A stretch of 11,969 bases of DNA, from the NCBI GenBank assembly GCA_025934475.1, contig JAICXZ010000034.1, positions 1 to 11,969 on the forward strand. The letters are read 5' to 3'. The position numbers were made by a program, and so were the translations under genes. The stretch comes from Mucilaginibacter sp. (GTDB taxonomy: Bacteria; Bacteroidota; Bacteroidia; Sphingobacteriales; Sphingobacteriaceae). Shown here piece after piece: positions 1 to 5,654 of the stretch; the stretch's first letter is position 1, and each line of letters starts with the position of its first letter. Under the pieces are notes generated by a model. It was not told the origin of the DNA, made no database searches, and saw only the letters and a program-made list of their open reading frames with translations.

Positions 1-132
1 GCCAACCACCATCCCACCTGGAAAAACGAATGGAATAAAGTAGAAATATGGCTTTCAACCCATAGCGAAGGCGATATAGTTACGGACAAAGACCGCTCTC
101 TTGCTTTAAAGATAGATAAGTTAGGAGCTTAA
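1..132 (+). CDS. Pterin-4a-carbinolamine dehydratase (4a-hydroxytetrahydrobiopterin dehydratase), C-terminal fragment
   Basis: Frame 1 is open from the window edge to TAA at 130-132 and gives 43 residues, so the start and roughly the first half lie outside the window. The fragment begins [11 protein letters not shown], continues with [10 protein letters not shown], and has TDKD followed by a short Leu/Ala/Lys helix. This is the C-terminal signature of the PCD/DCoH family: a HHP-x-W motif, a beta strand ending in L-T/S-T-H, then T-x-K-D before the last helix. The family dehydrates 4a-hydroxytetrahydropterin to regenerate the pterin cofactor of aromatic amino acid hydroxylases, and it acts in the cytosol. 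The fragment is short, but the motif order is distinctive. No clear terminator follows it, and the next gene has its own promoter. Confidence 0.82.
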   Translation, partial: ANHHPTWKNEWNKVEIWLSTHSEGDIVTDKDRSLALKIDKLGA

Positions 133-247
133 CAGGTAGTAGGTAAGGTTTATGCAGTTAGTGGTGGATAGTTAGCTTTGACCTCGTCTATCAGGCATCC
201 TAATACAAGTCCTTCAACTTTTTAGTAAACAAAATTCTAAAGTCTGC

Positions 248-278
248 TTGCAAATAAAACAAATAAGCGTATCTTTGC
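248..278 (+). promoter_or_regulatory. Promoter of the rplM-rpsI-rpsB-tsf block
   Basis: TATCTTTGC at 270-278 fits the Bacteroidota -7 consensus TAnnTTTG. A TTG at 248-250, 19 nt upstream, is a plausible -33 element. Transcription would start near 283-286, leaving a leader of about 45-50 nt before the rplM start. The leader opens with a small hairpin, CCCG at 282-285 pairing with CGGG at 292-295, and is then very A/T rich. The rest of the 199-nt gap (133-331) shows nothing else I can support. The box and spacing are seen in the sequence; the start site is inferred. Confidence 0.72.
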
Positions 279-331
279 AGTCCCGAAAAAGCGGGGTATA
301 ATAAACGTTTAATTAATTTAATTTAAAGCAA

Positions 332-769
332 GTGAATACGTTAAGTTACAAAACTGTCTCAGCCAACAAAAAAACCGTTAACAAACAATGGGTTGTTGTT
401 GACGCGGAAGGCGAGATTTTGGGGCGCTTGTCTACGAAGATCGCCATGATCATCCGTGGAAAAACCAAGCCTGATTTCACCCCAAACGTAGACTGTGGCG
501 ATAATGTAATAGTTATCAACGCAGACAAGGTAAAGTTGACCGGAAACAAATTCAGCGACAAAACTTATGTTTCGTACACTGGATATCCAGGTGGTCAGCG
601 TTTCATTTCTCCTAAGGAGTTAATGGCAAAACATCCAACACGCGTAATTGAAAAAGCGGTGCGTGGTATGTTACCTAAAAATCGTTTGGGCAAAGCATTG
701 TTTGGCAATTTGCATGTATATGCAGGCGCCGAACATCCTCATGCAGCACAAAACCCAACAGCCATTTAA
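332..769 (+). CDS. rplM: 50S ribosomal protein L13 (uL13)
   Basis: This 145-residue protein matches L13 across its full length. It has the N-terminal block KQWVVVDAEGEILGRL, the central DCGDNVIVINADKVKLTGNK region, YTGYPGGQR, and the conserved MLPKNRLG near residue 115, and it ends HAAQNPTAI. L13 is an early-assembly protein of the large subunit that binds 23S rRNA. The start is a GTG at 332; it is the only codon that retains the NTLSYKTVSANK N-terminus, which I recognise from Bacteroidota L13. No Shine-Dalgarno sequence precedes it, only an A/T-rich leader, as is common in this phylum. It is the first gene after the promoter near 270 and is followed after 25 nt by rpsI, the usual L13-S9 pairing. 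The length is close to the family norm of about 147-150. Confidence 0.97.
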   Translation: MNTLSYKTVSANKKTVNKQWVVVDAEGEILGRLSTKIAMIIRGKTKPDFTPNVDCGDNVIVINADKVKLTGNKFSDKTYVSYTGYPGGQRFISPKELMAKHPTRVIEKAVRGMLPKNRLGKALFGNLHVYAGAEHPHAAQNPTAI

Positions 770-781
770 CTTTTAATTTTT

Positions 782-787
782 AAGGAG
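782..787 (+). promoter_or_regulatory. Shine-Dalgarno sequence of rpsI
   Basis: AAGGAG lies 7 nt upstream of the rpsI ATG at 795. It supports that start and stands out because most other genes in this window lack such a motif. Confidence 0.7.
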
Positions 788-794
788 AAAAGAA

Positions 795-1181
795 ATGCCA
801 ACAACAAACACTTCAGGCAGAAGAAAAACAGCCGTTGCCCGCATTTACCTTACTGAAGGTAGTGGTGCAATTATCGTAAACGGTAAAGATTACAAAGAAT
901 ACTTCCCTACATTGCCATTGCAATACATCGTAACCCAGTCTACCGAGGTTTCTGGTTCAACCGGGTTATAAGATGTAAAAGTTAATGTTGCAGGTGGTGG
1001 TGTAAAAGGACAGGCAGAAGCCGTTCGTTTAGCTATTGCTAAAGCTATTGTTGAACTTGATGCTGATAAGAAGCCTTCATTGCGCGCTAAAGGTATTATG
1101 ACACGTGATGACCGTATGGTTGAGCGTAAAAAACCAGGACGCAAGAAAGCACGTAAGAAATTCCAATTCAGTAAACGTTAA
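795..1181 (+). pseudogene. rpsI: 30S ribosomal protein S9 (uS9), reading frame interrupted by an in-frame TAA
   Basis: From ATG 795 to TAA 1179-1181 the frame encodes a full-length 128-residue S9, except that codon 59 (969-971) is TAA. Before it are TSGRRKTAVARIYL, a GSGAIIVNGKDYKEYF block and FPTLPLQYIV. After it are [19 protein letters not shown], then [20 protein letters not shown], and the invariant C-terminal FQFSKR. No frameshift or other lesion is visible. S9 sits in the small-subunit head, and its C-terminal tail reaches the P-site tRNA, so a 58-residue product could not function. In related proteins the stop position usually holds an aromatic residue (Tyr or Phe before Asp-Val), so a single change from TAC or TAT to TAA would explain it. 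No in-frame ATG or GTG follows until 1098. A strong Shine-Dalgarno precedes the gene, and rpsB follows after 21 nt. Possible explanations are a base-call or assembly error, a real nonsense mutation with another copy elsewhere, or readthrough; an error seems most likely. Confidence 0.92.
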
Positions 1182-1186
1182 TCATC

Positions 1187-1193
1187 AAGGAGG
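1187..1193 (+). promoter_or_regulatory. Shine-Dalgarno sequence of rpsB
   Basis: AAGGAGG lies 9 nt upstream of the rpsB ATG at 1203, a near-perfect anti-16S match. It fixes the rpsB start and is unusually strong for Bacteroidota. Confidence 0.75.
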
Positions 1194-1202
1194 AAACACA
1201 AA

Positions 1203-2063
1203 ATGGCAAGAACAACATACGACGAGTTACTGGATGCAGGTGTACACTTTGGTCACCTTACCCGCAAATGGGATCCAAAAATGTCACAGTACATTTTTAT
1301 GGAGCGCAACGGTATTCACATTATCGACTTAAACAAAACCTTAACTAAGGTTGAAGAAGCTGCTGCAGCTATAAAACAAATTGTAAAATCAGGACGTAAA
1401 GTATTATTCGTAGCTACAAAGAAACAAGCGAAAGATATTGTTGCTGAACATGCAAAAGGTGTAAACATGCCTTTCATAACCGAACGTTGGTTAGGTGGTA
1501 TGTTAACCAACTTTGCAACTGTTCGTAAGTCGATCAAAAAGATGTCAAACATCGATAAATTGACTAAAGACGGTACTTACAGCAACCTTTCTAAAAAGGA
1601 GAGACTGATGATACAGCGCGAACGCGTTAAATTAGAATCATTGTTAGGTGGTATTGCGGATCTTAACCGTTTGCCGGCTGCATTGTTCCTGATCGACGTG
1701 AAGAAAGAACATATCGCAGTTTCAGAAGCGTTGAAATTAAACATCCCGACTTTCGCGATGGTTGATACCAACTCTGATCCATCGAATATCGATTTCCCTA
1801 TCCCTGCGAATGATGACGCTACCAAATCAATTTCATTGGTTACCGGTATCATCATCAAAGCGATAGAAGAAGGTTTGGACGAACGCAAACGCGAGAAAGA
1901 AGATGAAGCAGAAAAAGAAGCAGCAGCTGCAAAAGCTAAGCTTGATACTGCTAAACCTGAAGTTGCGGCTGCACCTGCTGGTGGGGCACCTGCCGAAGGC
2001 GGTAAAAGAAAAAGAGTAGCTGCTGAAGCTGAGGCTCCTGCTGCTGATAAAACAGAAGAATAA
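1203..2063 (+). CDS. rpsB: 30S ribosomal protein S2 (uS2)
   Basis: The 286-residue product matches S2. Near the N-terminus are LLDAGVHFGHLTRKWDP and MSQYIFMERNGIHIIDL, followed by a coiled-coil-like helical region around residues 100-160 (FITERWLGGMLTNF, then KKERLMIQRERVKLE). The second Rossmann-like half contains LPAALFLIDVKKEHIAVSEA and NIPTFAMVDTNSDP. S2 is a late-assembling small-subunit protein near the anti-Shine-Dalgarno region and is needed to recruit S1. Residues from about 227 onward form a charged, Ala/Pro-rich tail of about 60 residues that is probably disordered; longer S2 tails of this sort occur in Bacteroidota. The start is set by ATG 1203 with a strong Shine-Dalgarno. tsf follows after 92 nt of repeat-rich spacer, the near-universal rpsB-tsf pairing. 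Confidence 0.98.
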   Translation: MARTTYDELLDAGVHFGHLTRKWDPKMSQYIFMERNGIHIIDLNKTLTKVEEAAAAIKQIVKSGRKVLFVATKKQAKDIVAEHAKGVNMPFITERWLGGMLTNFATVRKSIKKMSNIDKLTKDGTYSNLSKKERLMIQRERVKLESLLGGIADLNRLPAALFLIDVKKEHIAVSEALKLNIPTFAMVDTNSDPSNIDFPIPANDDATKSISLVTGIIIKAIEEGLDERKREKEDEAEKEAAAAKAKLDTAKPEVAAAPAGGAPAEGGKRKRVAAEAEAPAADKTEE

Positions 2064-2070
2064 TATTTTG

Positions 2071-2140
2071 GTTGTAAAAGTTGTAGTGGTTGTAAAGGTT
2101 TTACTTTTACAACTTCTTCAACGGCTACAACTTCTATAAC
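2071..2140 (+). repeat. Competing inverted repeats in the rpsB-tsf spacer
   Basis: The spacer is built from iterated GTTGTA units (2071, 2080 and 2089) and their complements. GTTGTAAAAGT at 2071-2081 is a perfect 11-bp inverted repeat of 2103-2113. The longer 2071-2086 can instead pair with 2125-2140, giving 15 of 16 pairs including one G-U. GTTGTAAA at 2089-2096 can pair with 2106-2113. These foldings are mutually exclusive. No U-run follows the last arm, so it does not look like a simple terminator. It could be an RNA switch or processing site between rpsB and tsf, or just a local low-complexity expansion. Confidence 0.6.
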
Positions 2141-2155
2141 TTAAAAGAACTTAAC

Positions 2156-3007
2156 ATGTCTACGGTACAAATTAGTGCATCAGATGTAAATAAACTGCGC
2201 CAGCAAACTGGTGCAGGTATGATGGTTTGCAAAAAGTCTTTAACTGAAACTAATGGTGATTTTGAAGCAGCAATTGATTTTTTAAGGAAAAAAGGTGCTA
2301 AAGTAGCTGCAAGCCGCCAGGATAGAGAATCTAACGAAGGTGTTGTTATTGCACGCACTTCTGAAGATGGCAAGCGTGGTGTGATCATCGAGCTTAACTG
2401 CGAGACTGACTTCGTAGCTAAGAACGCTGAGTTTATTGCTTTTGGTAACGAGATTGCCAATTTAGCGGTTGAAAACAACCCTAAAGATCTTACTGCCTTA
2501 ACTGGTATGTCAATTGACGTGGACAGCAGCCGTCTGACCATCGCTGAAGCTATTACCGAGAAAACCGGTAAAATTGGCGAGAAGATCGGCGTATCTAAAT
2601 ATGAAGTAGTTGAAGGCGACAAGGTGATTGCTTATATCCACGGTAACTTCCGTTTGGGTGTATTGGTTGCTTTGAGCGCTGACGTTGCCGGTGCTGAAGA
2701 TGCAGGTAAGGACGTAGCTATGCAAATTGCAGCTATGAACCCAGTTGCTATCGACAAAGACGGTGTTGACGCTTCTACTATTCAGCGTGAGCTGGAGATT
2801 GCTAAAGAGCAGATTCGCGCTGAAGGCAAACCGGAAGAAATGGTTGAAAAGATCGCTGCCGGTAAGCTGAACAAATTCTACAAAGATTCGACCCTGTTGA
2901 ACCAGGAGTTCGTGAAAGACTCGTCAAAGAGCGTTAGCCAGTTCCTGGCCAGCGTTGACAAAGGCCTCACGGTTACCGCATTTAAACGGGTAGCTTTAGG
3001 AGCTTAA
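2156..3007 (+). CDS. tsf: Elongation factor Ts
   Basis: The 283-residue protein is EF-Ts, the cytosolic nucleotide exchange factor that releases GDP from EF-Tu. The N-terminal UBA-like domain (about residues 8-47) reads VNKLRQQTGAGMMVCKKSL and then GDFEAAIDFLRKKG. The diagnostic TDFVAKN motif, which contacts EF-Tu, is at residues 84-90. The core then shows YIHGNFRLGVLVAL and AMQIAAMNP, and the C-terminal region has FYKDSTLLNQEFV and VTAFKRVALGA. The length is close to the usual bacterial 275-300. The start is ATG 2156; the preceding sequence is A/T rich without a clear Shine-Dalgarno. It is the last gene of the L13-S9-S2-EF-Ts block, and a strong terminator begins 5 nt after its stop. Confidence 0.98.
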   Translation: MSTVQISASDVNKLRQQTGAGMMVCKKSLTETNGDFEAAIDFLRKKGAKVAASRQDRESNEGVVIARTSEDGKRGVIIELNCETDFVAKNAEFIAFGNEIANLAVENNPKDLTALTGMSIDVDSSRLTIAEAITEKTGKIGEKIGVSKYEVVEGDKVIAYIHGNFRLGVLVALSADVAGAEDAGKDVAMQIAAMNPVAIDKDGVDASTIQRELEIAKEQIRAEGKPEEMVEKIAAGKLNKFYKDSTLLNQEFVKDSSKSVSQFLASVDKGLTVTAFKRVALGA

Positions 3008-3011
3008 TATT

Positions 3012-3047
3012 AAAATCCCCCTCGAAATTTCGAGGGGGATTTTTTTT
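3012..3047 (+). terminator. Intrinsic terminator after tsf
   Basis: A perfect inverted repeat pairs 3012-3024 with 3031-3043 around a 6-nt AAATTT centre. Its core is TCCCCCTCG against CGAGGGGGA, and a run of eight T residues (3040-3047) follows. It starts just after the tsf stop codon, so it ends the rplM-tsf transcript. Confidence 0.95.
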
Positions 3048-3060
3048 GCAATAATATTTC

Positions 3061-3128
3061 GTAGAGACGCAATAGTTTGCGTCTCTTTGCAAATAACCAA
3101 TTGAGACGTGATGCAATCGCGTCTCTAC
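3061..3128. repeat. Double-hairpin palindromic repeat, copy 1
   Basis: This 68-bp element is bounded by a perfect 10-bp terminal inverted repeat, GTAGAGACGC at 3061-3070 and its complement at 3119-3128. It holds two separate hairpins. In the first, AGAGACGCAA at 3063-3072 pairs with 3077-3086. In the second, GAGACGTGAT at 3103-3112 pairs with 3116-3125, with one G-U position. A related element lies at 9694-9766. It falls between the tsf terminator and nagA and encodes nothing itself. It resembles a non-autonomous, REP- or MITE-like interspersed repeat; no transposase is in the window. Confidence 0.85.
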
Positions 3129-3144
3129 AAACAAAACTGAACTT

Positions 3145-4254
3145 ATGATAACCGCCCTGCACAACACCCGGATTGTTTCGGATGGAAAGATCAGCGATGG
3201 TAAAGCCATACTGATTGATGGTAAAACCATTAAAGCGATTGTTAACGAATCGGGAATACCGGCTGGTACGAATAAAATCGATTTGCAGGGCAGCTACACC
3301 GCCCCGGGTTTTCTCGACCTTCAATTATACGGCAGCGGCGGAAGGTTATTAAGTATCGACACCGATGAAGCTACCCTGCTTCAAATGGAGACCGACCTGC
3401 TTTCGCAAGGGACCATCGGTTTCTTCCCGACCATCTCTACCAATACCGACGACGTGATTGAAGAGACCATCAGGGTCTGCCGGTCATATCGTGACAAACG
3501 CAAAGGCAACTTTTTAGGATTACACCTGGAAGGACCATTCATCAATCCGGTTCGCAGGGGAGCGCATAATAAAGATTTCATCAAAAAGGCATCGCTGGAC
3601 CTTGTAAAAAAATGGGTCGATATGGCTGACGGCGTGATTGCCATGATGACTATCGCTCCGGAACTGCAGGATCAGGAAGTGATCGACTATATGCATGAGC
3701 AAGGTATTATCTTGTCATCCGGCCATAGTAATGCTACCTATGCAGAAGGTAAGGCGTTTTTGAATAGACCTATTCCGGCGGTGACGCACATCTATAATGC
3801 GATGCCTCAAATGCATCATCGCGATCCGGGATATATTCCGGCCATTTTCGAGGAACGCCCTTATACCAGCATCGTGCCGGATGGTATCCATGTGGATTTT
3901 GTGATGGCGAGATTGGCTAAACGAGAACTGGGCGACAAGCTTTTCTTCATTACTGATTCGGTTACGGAAACCGATCATGGTCCATATCAGCACCAATTTA
4001 CCGGCGACAGGTATGTGTTGCCGGATGGCACCCTATCGGGCTCATGCCTAACCATGCTGAAGTGTGTTGAAAACGGCGTAAAACAATTTTGGCTCGATCT
4101 TGCTGAGTCAGTTAATATGGCTACGTTATATCCGGCGCAATTGGCAAAGTTGAATAAAGGCAAAGTCGAAGCTGGTTTTGATGCCGATCTTACGGTATTT
4201 AATGATGCCTTTGAACTCAAAGGAACCTTTATGGCCGGCAAGCGCATAAACTAA
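3145..4254 (+). CDS. nagA: N-acetylglucosamine-6-phosphate deacetylase
   Basis: The 369-residue protein is an amidohydrolase-superfamily TIM-barrel enzyme that deacetylates GlcNAc-6-P to glucosamine-6-P, feeding amino sugars from peptidoglycan or chitin into glycolysis or back to wall synthesis. The key motifs are in order. PGFLDLQ is at residues 54-60. HLEGPF holds the metal ligand Glu129. SSGHSN holds His194, and THIYNAM holds His215. PDGIHVD holds the substrate-binding His249, and FITDSV holds the probable catalytic Asp271. The C-terminal strand (KVEAGFDADLTVFN) rebuilds the small beta domain. In place of the H-x-H of two-metal enzymes there is Q60-L-Y62, closer to the Q-x-N of the single-metal E. 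coli enzyme. ATG 3145 gives the expected N-terminus. It lies 16 nt after the repeat; no convincing promoter is visible, although a near-match TAGTTTG at 3073-3079 lies inside the repeat. Confidence 0.95.
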   Translation: MITALHNTRIVSDGKISDGKAILIDGKTIKAIVNESGIPAGTNKIDLQGSYTAPGFLDLQLYGSGGRLLSIDTDEATLLQMETDLLSQGTIGFFPTISTNTDDVIEETIRVCRSYRDKRKGNFLGLHLEGPFINPVRRGAHNKDFIKKASLDLVKKWVDMADGVIAMMTIAPELQDQEVIDYMHEQGIILSSGHSNATYAEGKAFLNRPIPAVTHIYNAMPQMHHRDPGYIPAIFEERPYTSIVPDGIHVDFVMARLAKRELGDKLFFITDSVTETDHGPYQHQFTGDRYVLPDGTLSGSCLTMLKCVENGVKQFWLDLAESVNMATLYPAQLAKLNKGKVEAGFDADLTVFNDAFELKGTFMAGKRIN

Positions 4255-4288
4255 ACGACATAAAATTTTAACACTGAATTTAAATTAA

Positions 4289-4296
4289 TATTTTTG
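4289..4296 (+). promoter_or_regulatory. Putative -7 promoter element of pyrH
   Basis: TATTTTTG exactly fits TAnnTTTG and lies 14 nt before the pyrH ATG at 4311, so the leader would be only about 6-9 nt. No good -33 element is visible. The same octamer, again followed by ACA, precedes frr. Confidence 0.55.
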
Positions 4297-4310
4297 ACAA
4301 ACCACCTTCT

Positions 4311-5015
4311 ATGAAGTATAAACGCATCCTCCTCAAGCTTAGCGGCGAATCGCTGATGGGCAACAAGCAATACGGTATCGATAACGACCAGGTATTACAA
4401 TACGCCACTGATATCAAAAGCGTATACGATGCCGGTATTGAGATAGCTGTTGTAGTAGGTGGTGGTAACATATTCCGGGGTCTTAGTGCAGAGAAATCGG
4501 GCATGGACCGCGCCCAGGCCGATTATATGGGGATGCTGGCTACTGTGATCAATTGCATGGCACTCCAAAATGCGCTTGAGGCAATTGGTGTTGAAACCCG
4601 GTTGCAATCGGCCATCAAAATGGAGCAGATCTGTGAACCTTATATTCGTCGCCGTGCAATGCATCATCTTGAATTGAATAAGATCGTCATCTTCGGAGCA
4701 GGTACAGGTAACCCATATTTTACAACGGATACCGCCGCATCGCTCCGCGCAATAGAGATCCAGGCCGACGTTGTTTTAAAAGGCACCCGCGTAGATGGTA
4801 TTTATACTGCTGATCCGGAAAAAGATCCCAATGCAACCCGTTACGACGAGATTACGTTCCAGGAAGTATTTGATAAAGGCTTAAATGTAATGGACATGAC
4901 CGCCTTTACGCTTTGCTACGAAAATAAATTGCCGATCATCGTATTCGACATGAATAAACCGGGCAATTTTATGAAGATAGCGCAGGGTGAGGCGATAGGA
5001 ACTCTGGTACACTAA
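4311..5015 (+). CDS. pyrH: Uridylate kinase (UMP kinase)
   Basis: The 234-residue protein belongs to the amino acid kinase fold family and phosphorylates UMP to UDP in pyrimidine nucleotide synthesis; bacterial enzymes are typically GTP-activated hexamers. The N-terminal KLSGE motif (Lys9 to Glu13) and the glycine-rich GGGNIFRG (residues 50-57) bind phosphate groups. Asp71 in the AQADYMGM segment fits the UMP-ribose contact. [13 protein letters not shown] (131-143) and [13 protein letters not shown] (157-169) are the family's substrate- and ATP-site blocks. The length is typical at about 235-240. ATG 4311 gives the standard [13 protein letters not shown] start. The gene follows nagA by 56 nt, probably from its own promoter, and its stop is only 4 nt from the convergent stop of the minus-strand lipoprotein gene. 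No terminator is visible between them. Confidence 0.98.
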   Translation: MKYKRILLKLSGESLMGNKQYGIDNDQVLQYATDIKSVYDAGIEIAVVVGGGNIFRGLSAEKSGMDRAQADYMGMLATVINCMALQNALEAIGVETRLQSAIKMEQICEPYIRRRAMHHLELNKIVIFGAGTGNPYFTTDTAASLRAIEIQADVVLKGTRVDGIYTADPEKDPNATRYDEITFQEVFDKGLNVMDMTAFTLCYENKLPIIVFDMNKPGNFMKIAQGEAIGTLVH

Positions 5016-5019
5016 ACTG

Positions 5020-5493
5020 TTAATGCCCAAAAGTCTGAATCAGGCTCGTATAAGTTACCCCATTGTAATAATAGAAATCTGTTACTTTTAATACCATTTT
5101 ATTCTGGCTGAGGGAAGTGATCATAGCATCCACTTTATCAGTATTATTATCATTCACATGCACTAGCAGATGTGTACCGGTCAGCTGCCATGTTAATCCA
5201 TTAGCCGTTAACCCATTAGGATCGTTAGTGTCGGTTGCTGTTCCGTTTGCATAAAACGTAACATTATACAAAAGAATAGTCTTCAGGAAAGGATTGTTTG
5301 CGGCAAGTACAACCGAACTGCCATCGGCTGCAATCAAAGTTCCACCGGTGGTAAACCATTCGCCTGATTGTGTTAAAATCTGAGCATCGGTTTCCGGTGG
5401 CGAGGGCTGCATGTCGGTTTTGGAAGAGCAGGAACTTATCGCCATCATCAAAGCAACAGCCAGAACAGATACATATCTTCGAACAGCTTCCAT
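5020..5493 (-). CDS. Small putative lipoprotein, possibly lipocalin-like
   Basis: This encodes 157 residues. The N-terminus is a bacterial lipoprotein signal: positively charged MEAVRR, a hydrophobic stretch YVSVLAVALMMAI, then SSC with Cys22 as the probable lipidated residue. A short Ser/Pro-rich linker (SSKTDMQPSPPETDAQ) follows. The mature domain of about 115 residues looks mostly beta. It has GEWFTTGGTL near its start, a central YANGTA-type turn, TWQLTGTHLLVHV, and a final strand pair near KMVLKVTDFYYYNGVTYTSL. That pattern resembles the lipocalin-like small lipoproteins common in Bacteroidota, but I cannot name a family. It lies antisense between pyrH and frr, convergent with pyrH and divergent from frr. 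A near-consensus TACTGTTTG box is found on the minus strand at 5503-5511. The gene is well supported; the function is unknown. Confidence 0.78.
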   Translation of the reverse strand: MEAVRRYVSVLAVALMMAISSCSSKTDMQPSPPETDAQILTQSGEWFTTGGTLIAADGSSVVLAANNPFLKTILLYNVTFYANGTATDTNDPNGLTANGLTWQLTGTHLLVHVNDNNTDKVDAMITSLSQNKMVLKVTDFYYYNGVTYTSLIQTFGH

Positions 5494-5533
5494 ATCCGGG
5501 GCAAACAGTAATTAGATTACGTATTGTTTTAAG

Positions 5534-5550
5534 CGAGCGTTGCCCGCTCG
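5534..5550. repeat. Short GC-rich hairpin between the lipoprotein gene and frr
   Basis: CGAGCG at 5534-5539 is a perfect inverted repeat of 5545-5550 with a 5-nt TTGCC loop. It is the only GC-rich structure in the divergent intergenic region (5494-5654). No T-run flanks it on either strand, so it is not a terminator. It might be an operator or a remnant of a longer repeat. Confidence 0.45.
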
Positions 5551-5628
5551 AATCCGGGATAAAATAATAAACGAAAATACTGCGTTTTATGTCGGATCAT
5601 TTTAATAAAGTAAAATGATACTTTTTAC

Positions 5629-5636
5629 TATTTTTG
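5629..5636 (+). promoter_or_regulatory. Putative -7 promoter element of frr
   Basis: TATTTTTG fits TAnnTTTG and lies 18 nt before ATG 5655, giving a leader of about 10-14 nt. It is followed by ACA exactly as upstream of pyrH. No clear -33 element is visible. It means frr need not depend on pyrH transcription across the antisense gene. Confidence 0.55.
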
Positions 5637-5654
5637 ACAGCAAATTTTAAAACG

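Noticed and set aside
969..971. Genetic code change with TAA read as an amino acid
   Set aside because: At least eight other genes in the window end in TAA at the expected family length, so TAA is a normal stop here.
890..1144. Minus-strand 84-codon open frame opposite rpsI
   Set aside because: Its codons mirror the conserved S9 frame, it has no recognisable protein features, and S9 similarity on the plus strand explains the region.
3061..3128. Repeat copy 1 as a CRISPR array or as the tsf terminator
   Set aside because: There are only two unequal hairpins and no regular repeat-spacer pattern, and a proper terminator with a T-run already lies at 3012-3047.
3010..3324. Minus-strand 104-codon open frame over the tsf terminator, repeat and nagA start
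   Set aside because: It runs through the terminator hairpin and the palindromic repeat into the antisense of nagA; its translation looks like no protein family.
5634..5654. Upstream TTG start for frr adding seven residues
   Set aside because: It would begin inside the TATTTTTG promoter box, and the extra residues are absent from the RRF family; ATG 5655 gives the standard 187 residues.
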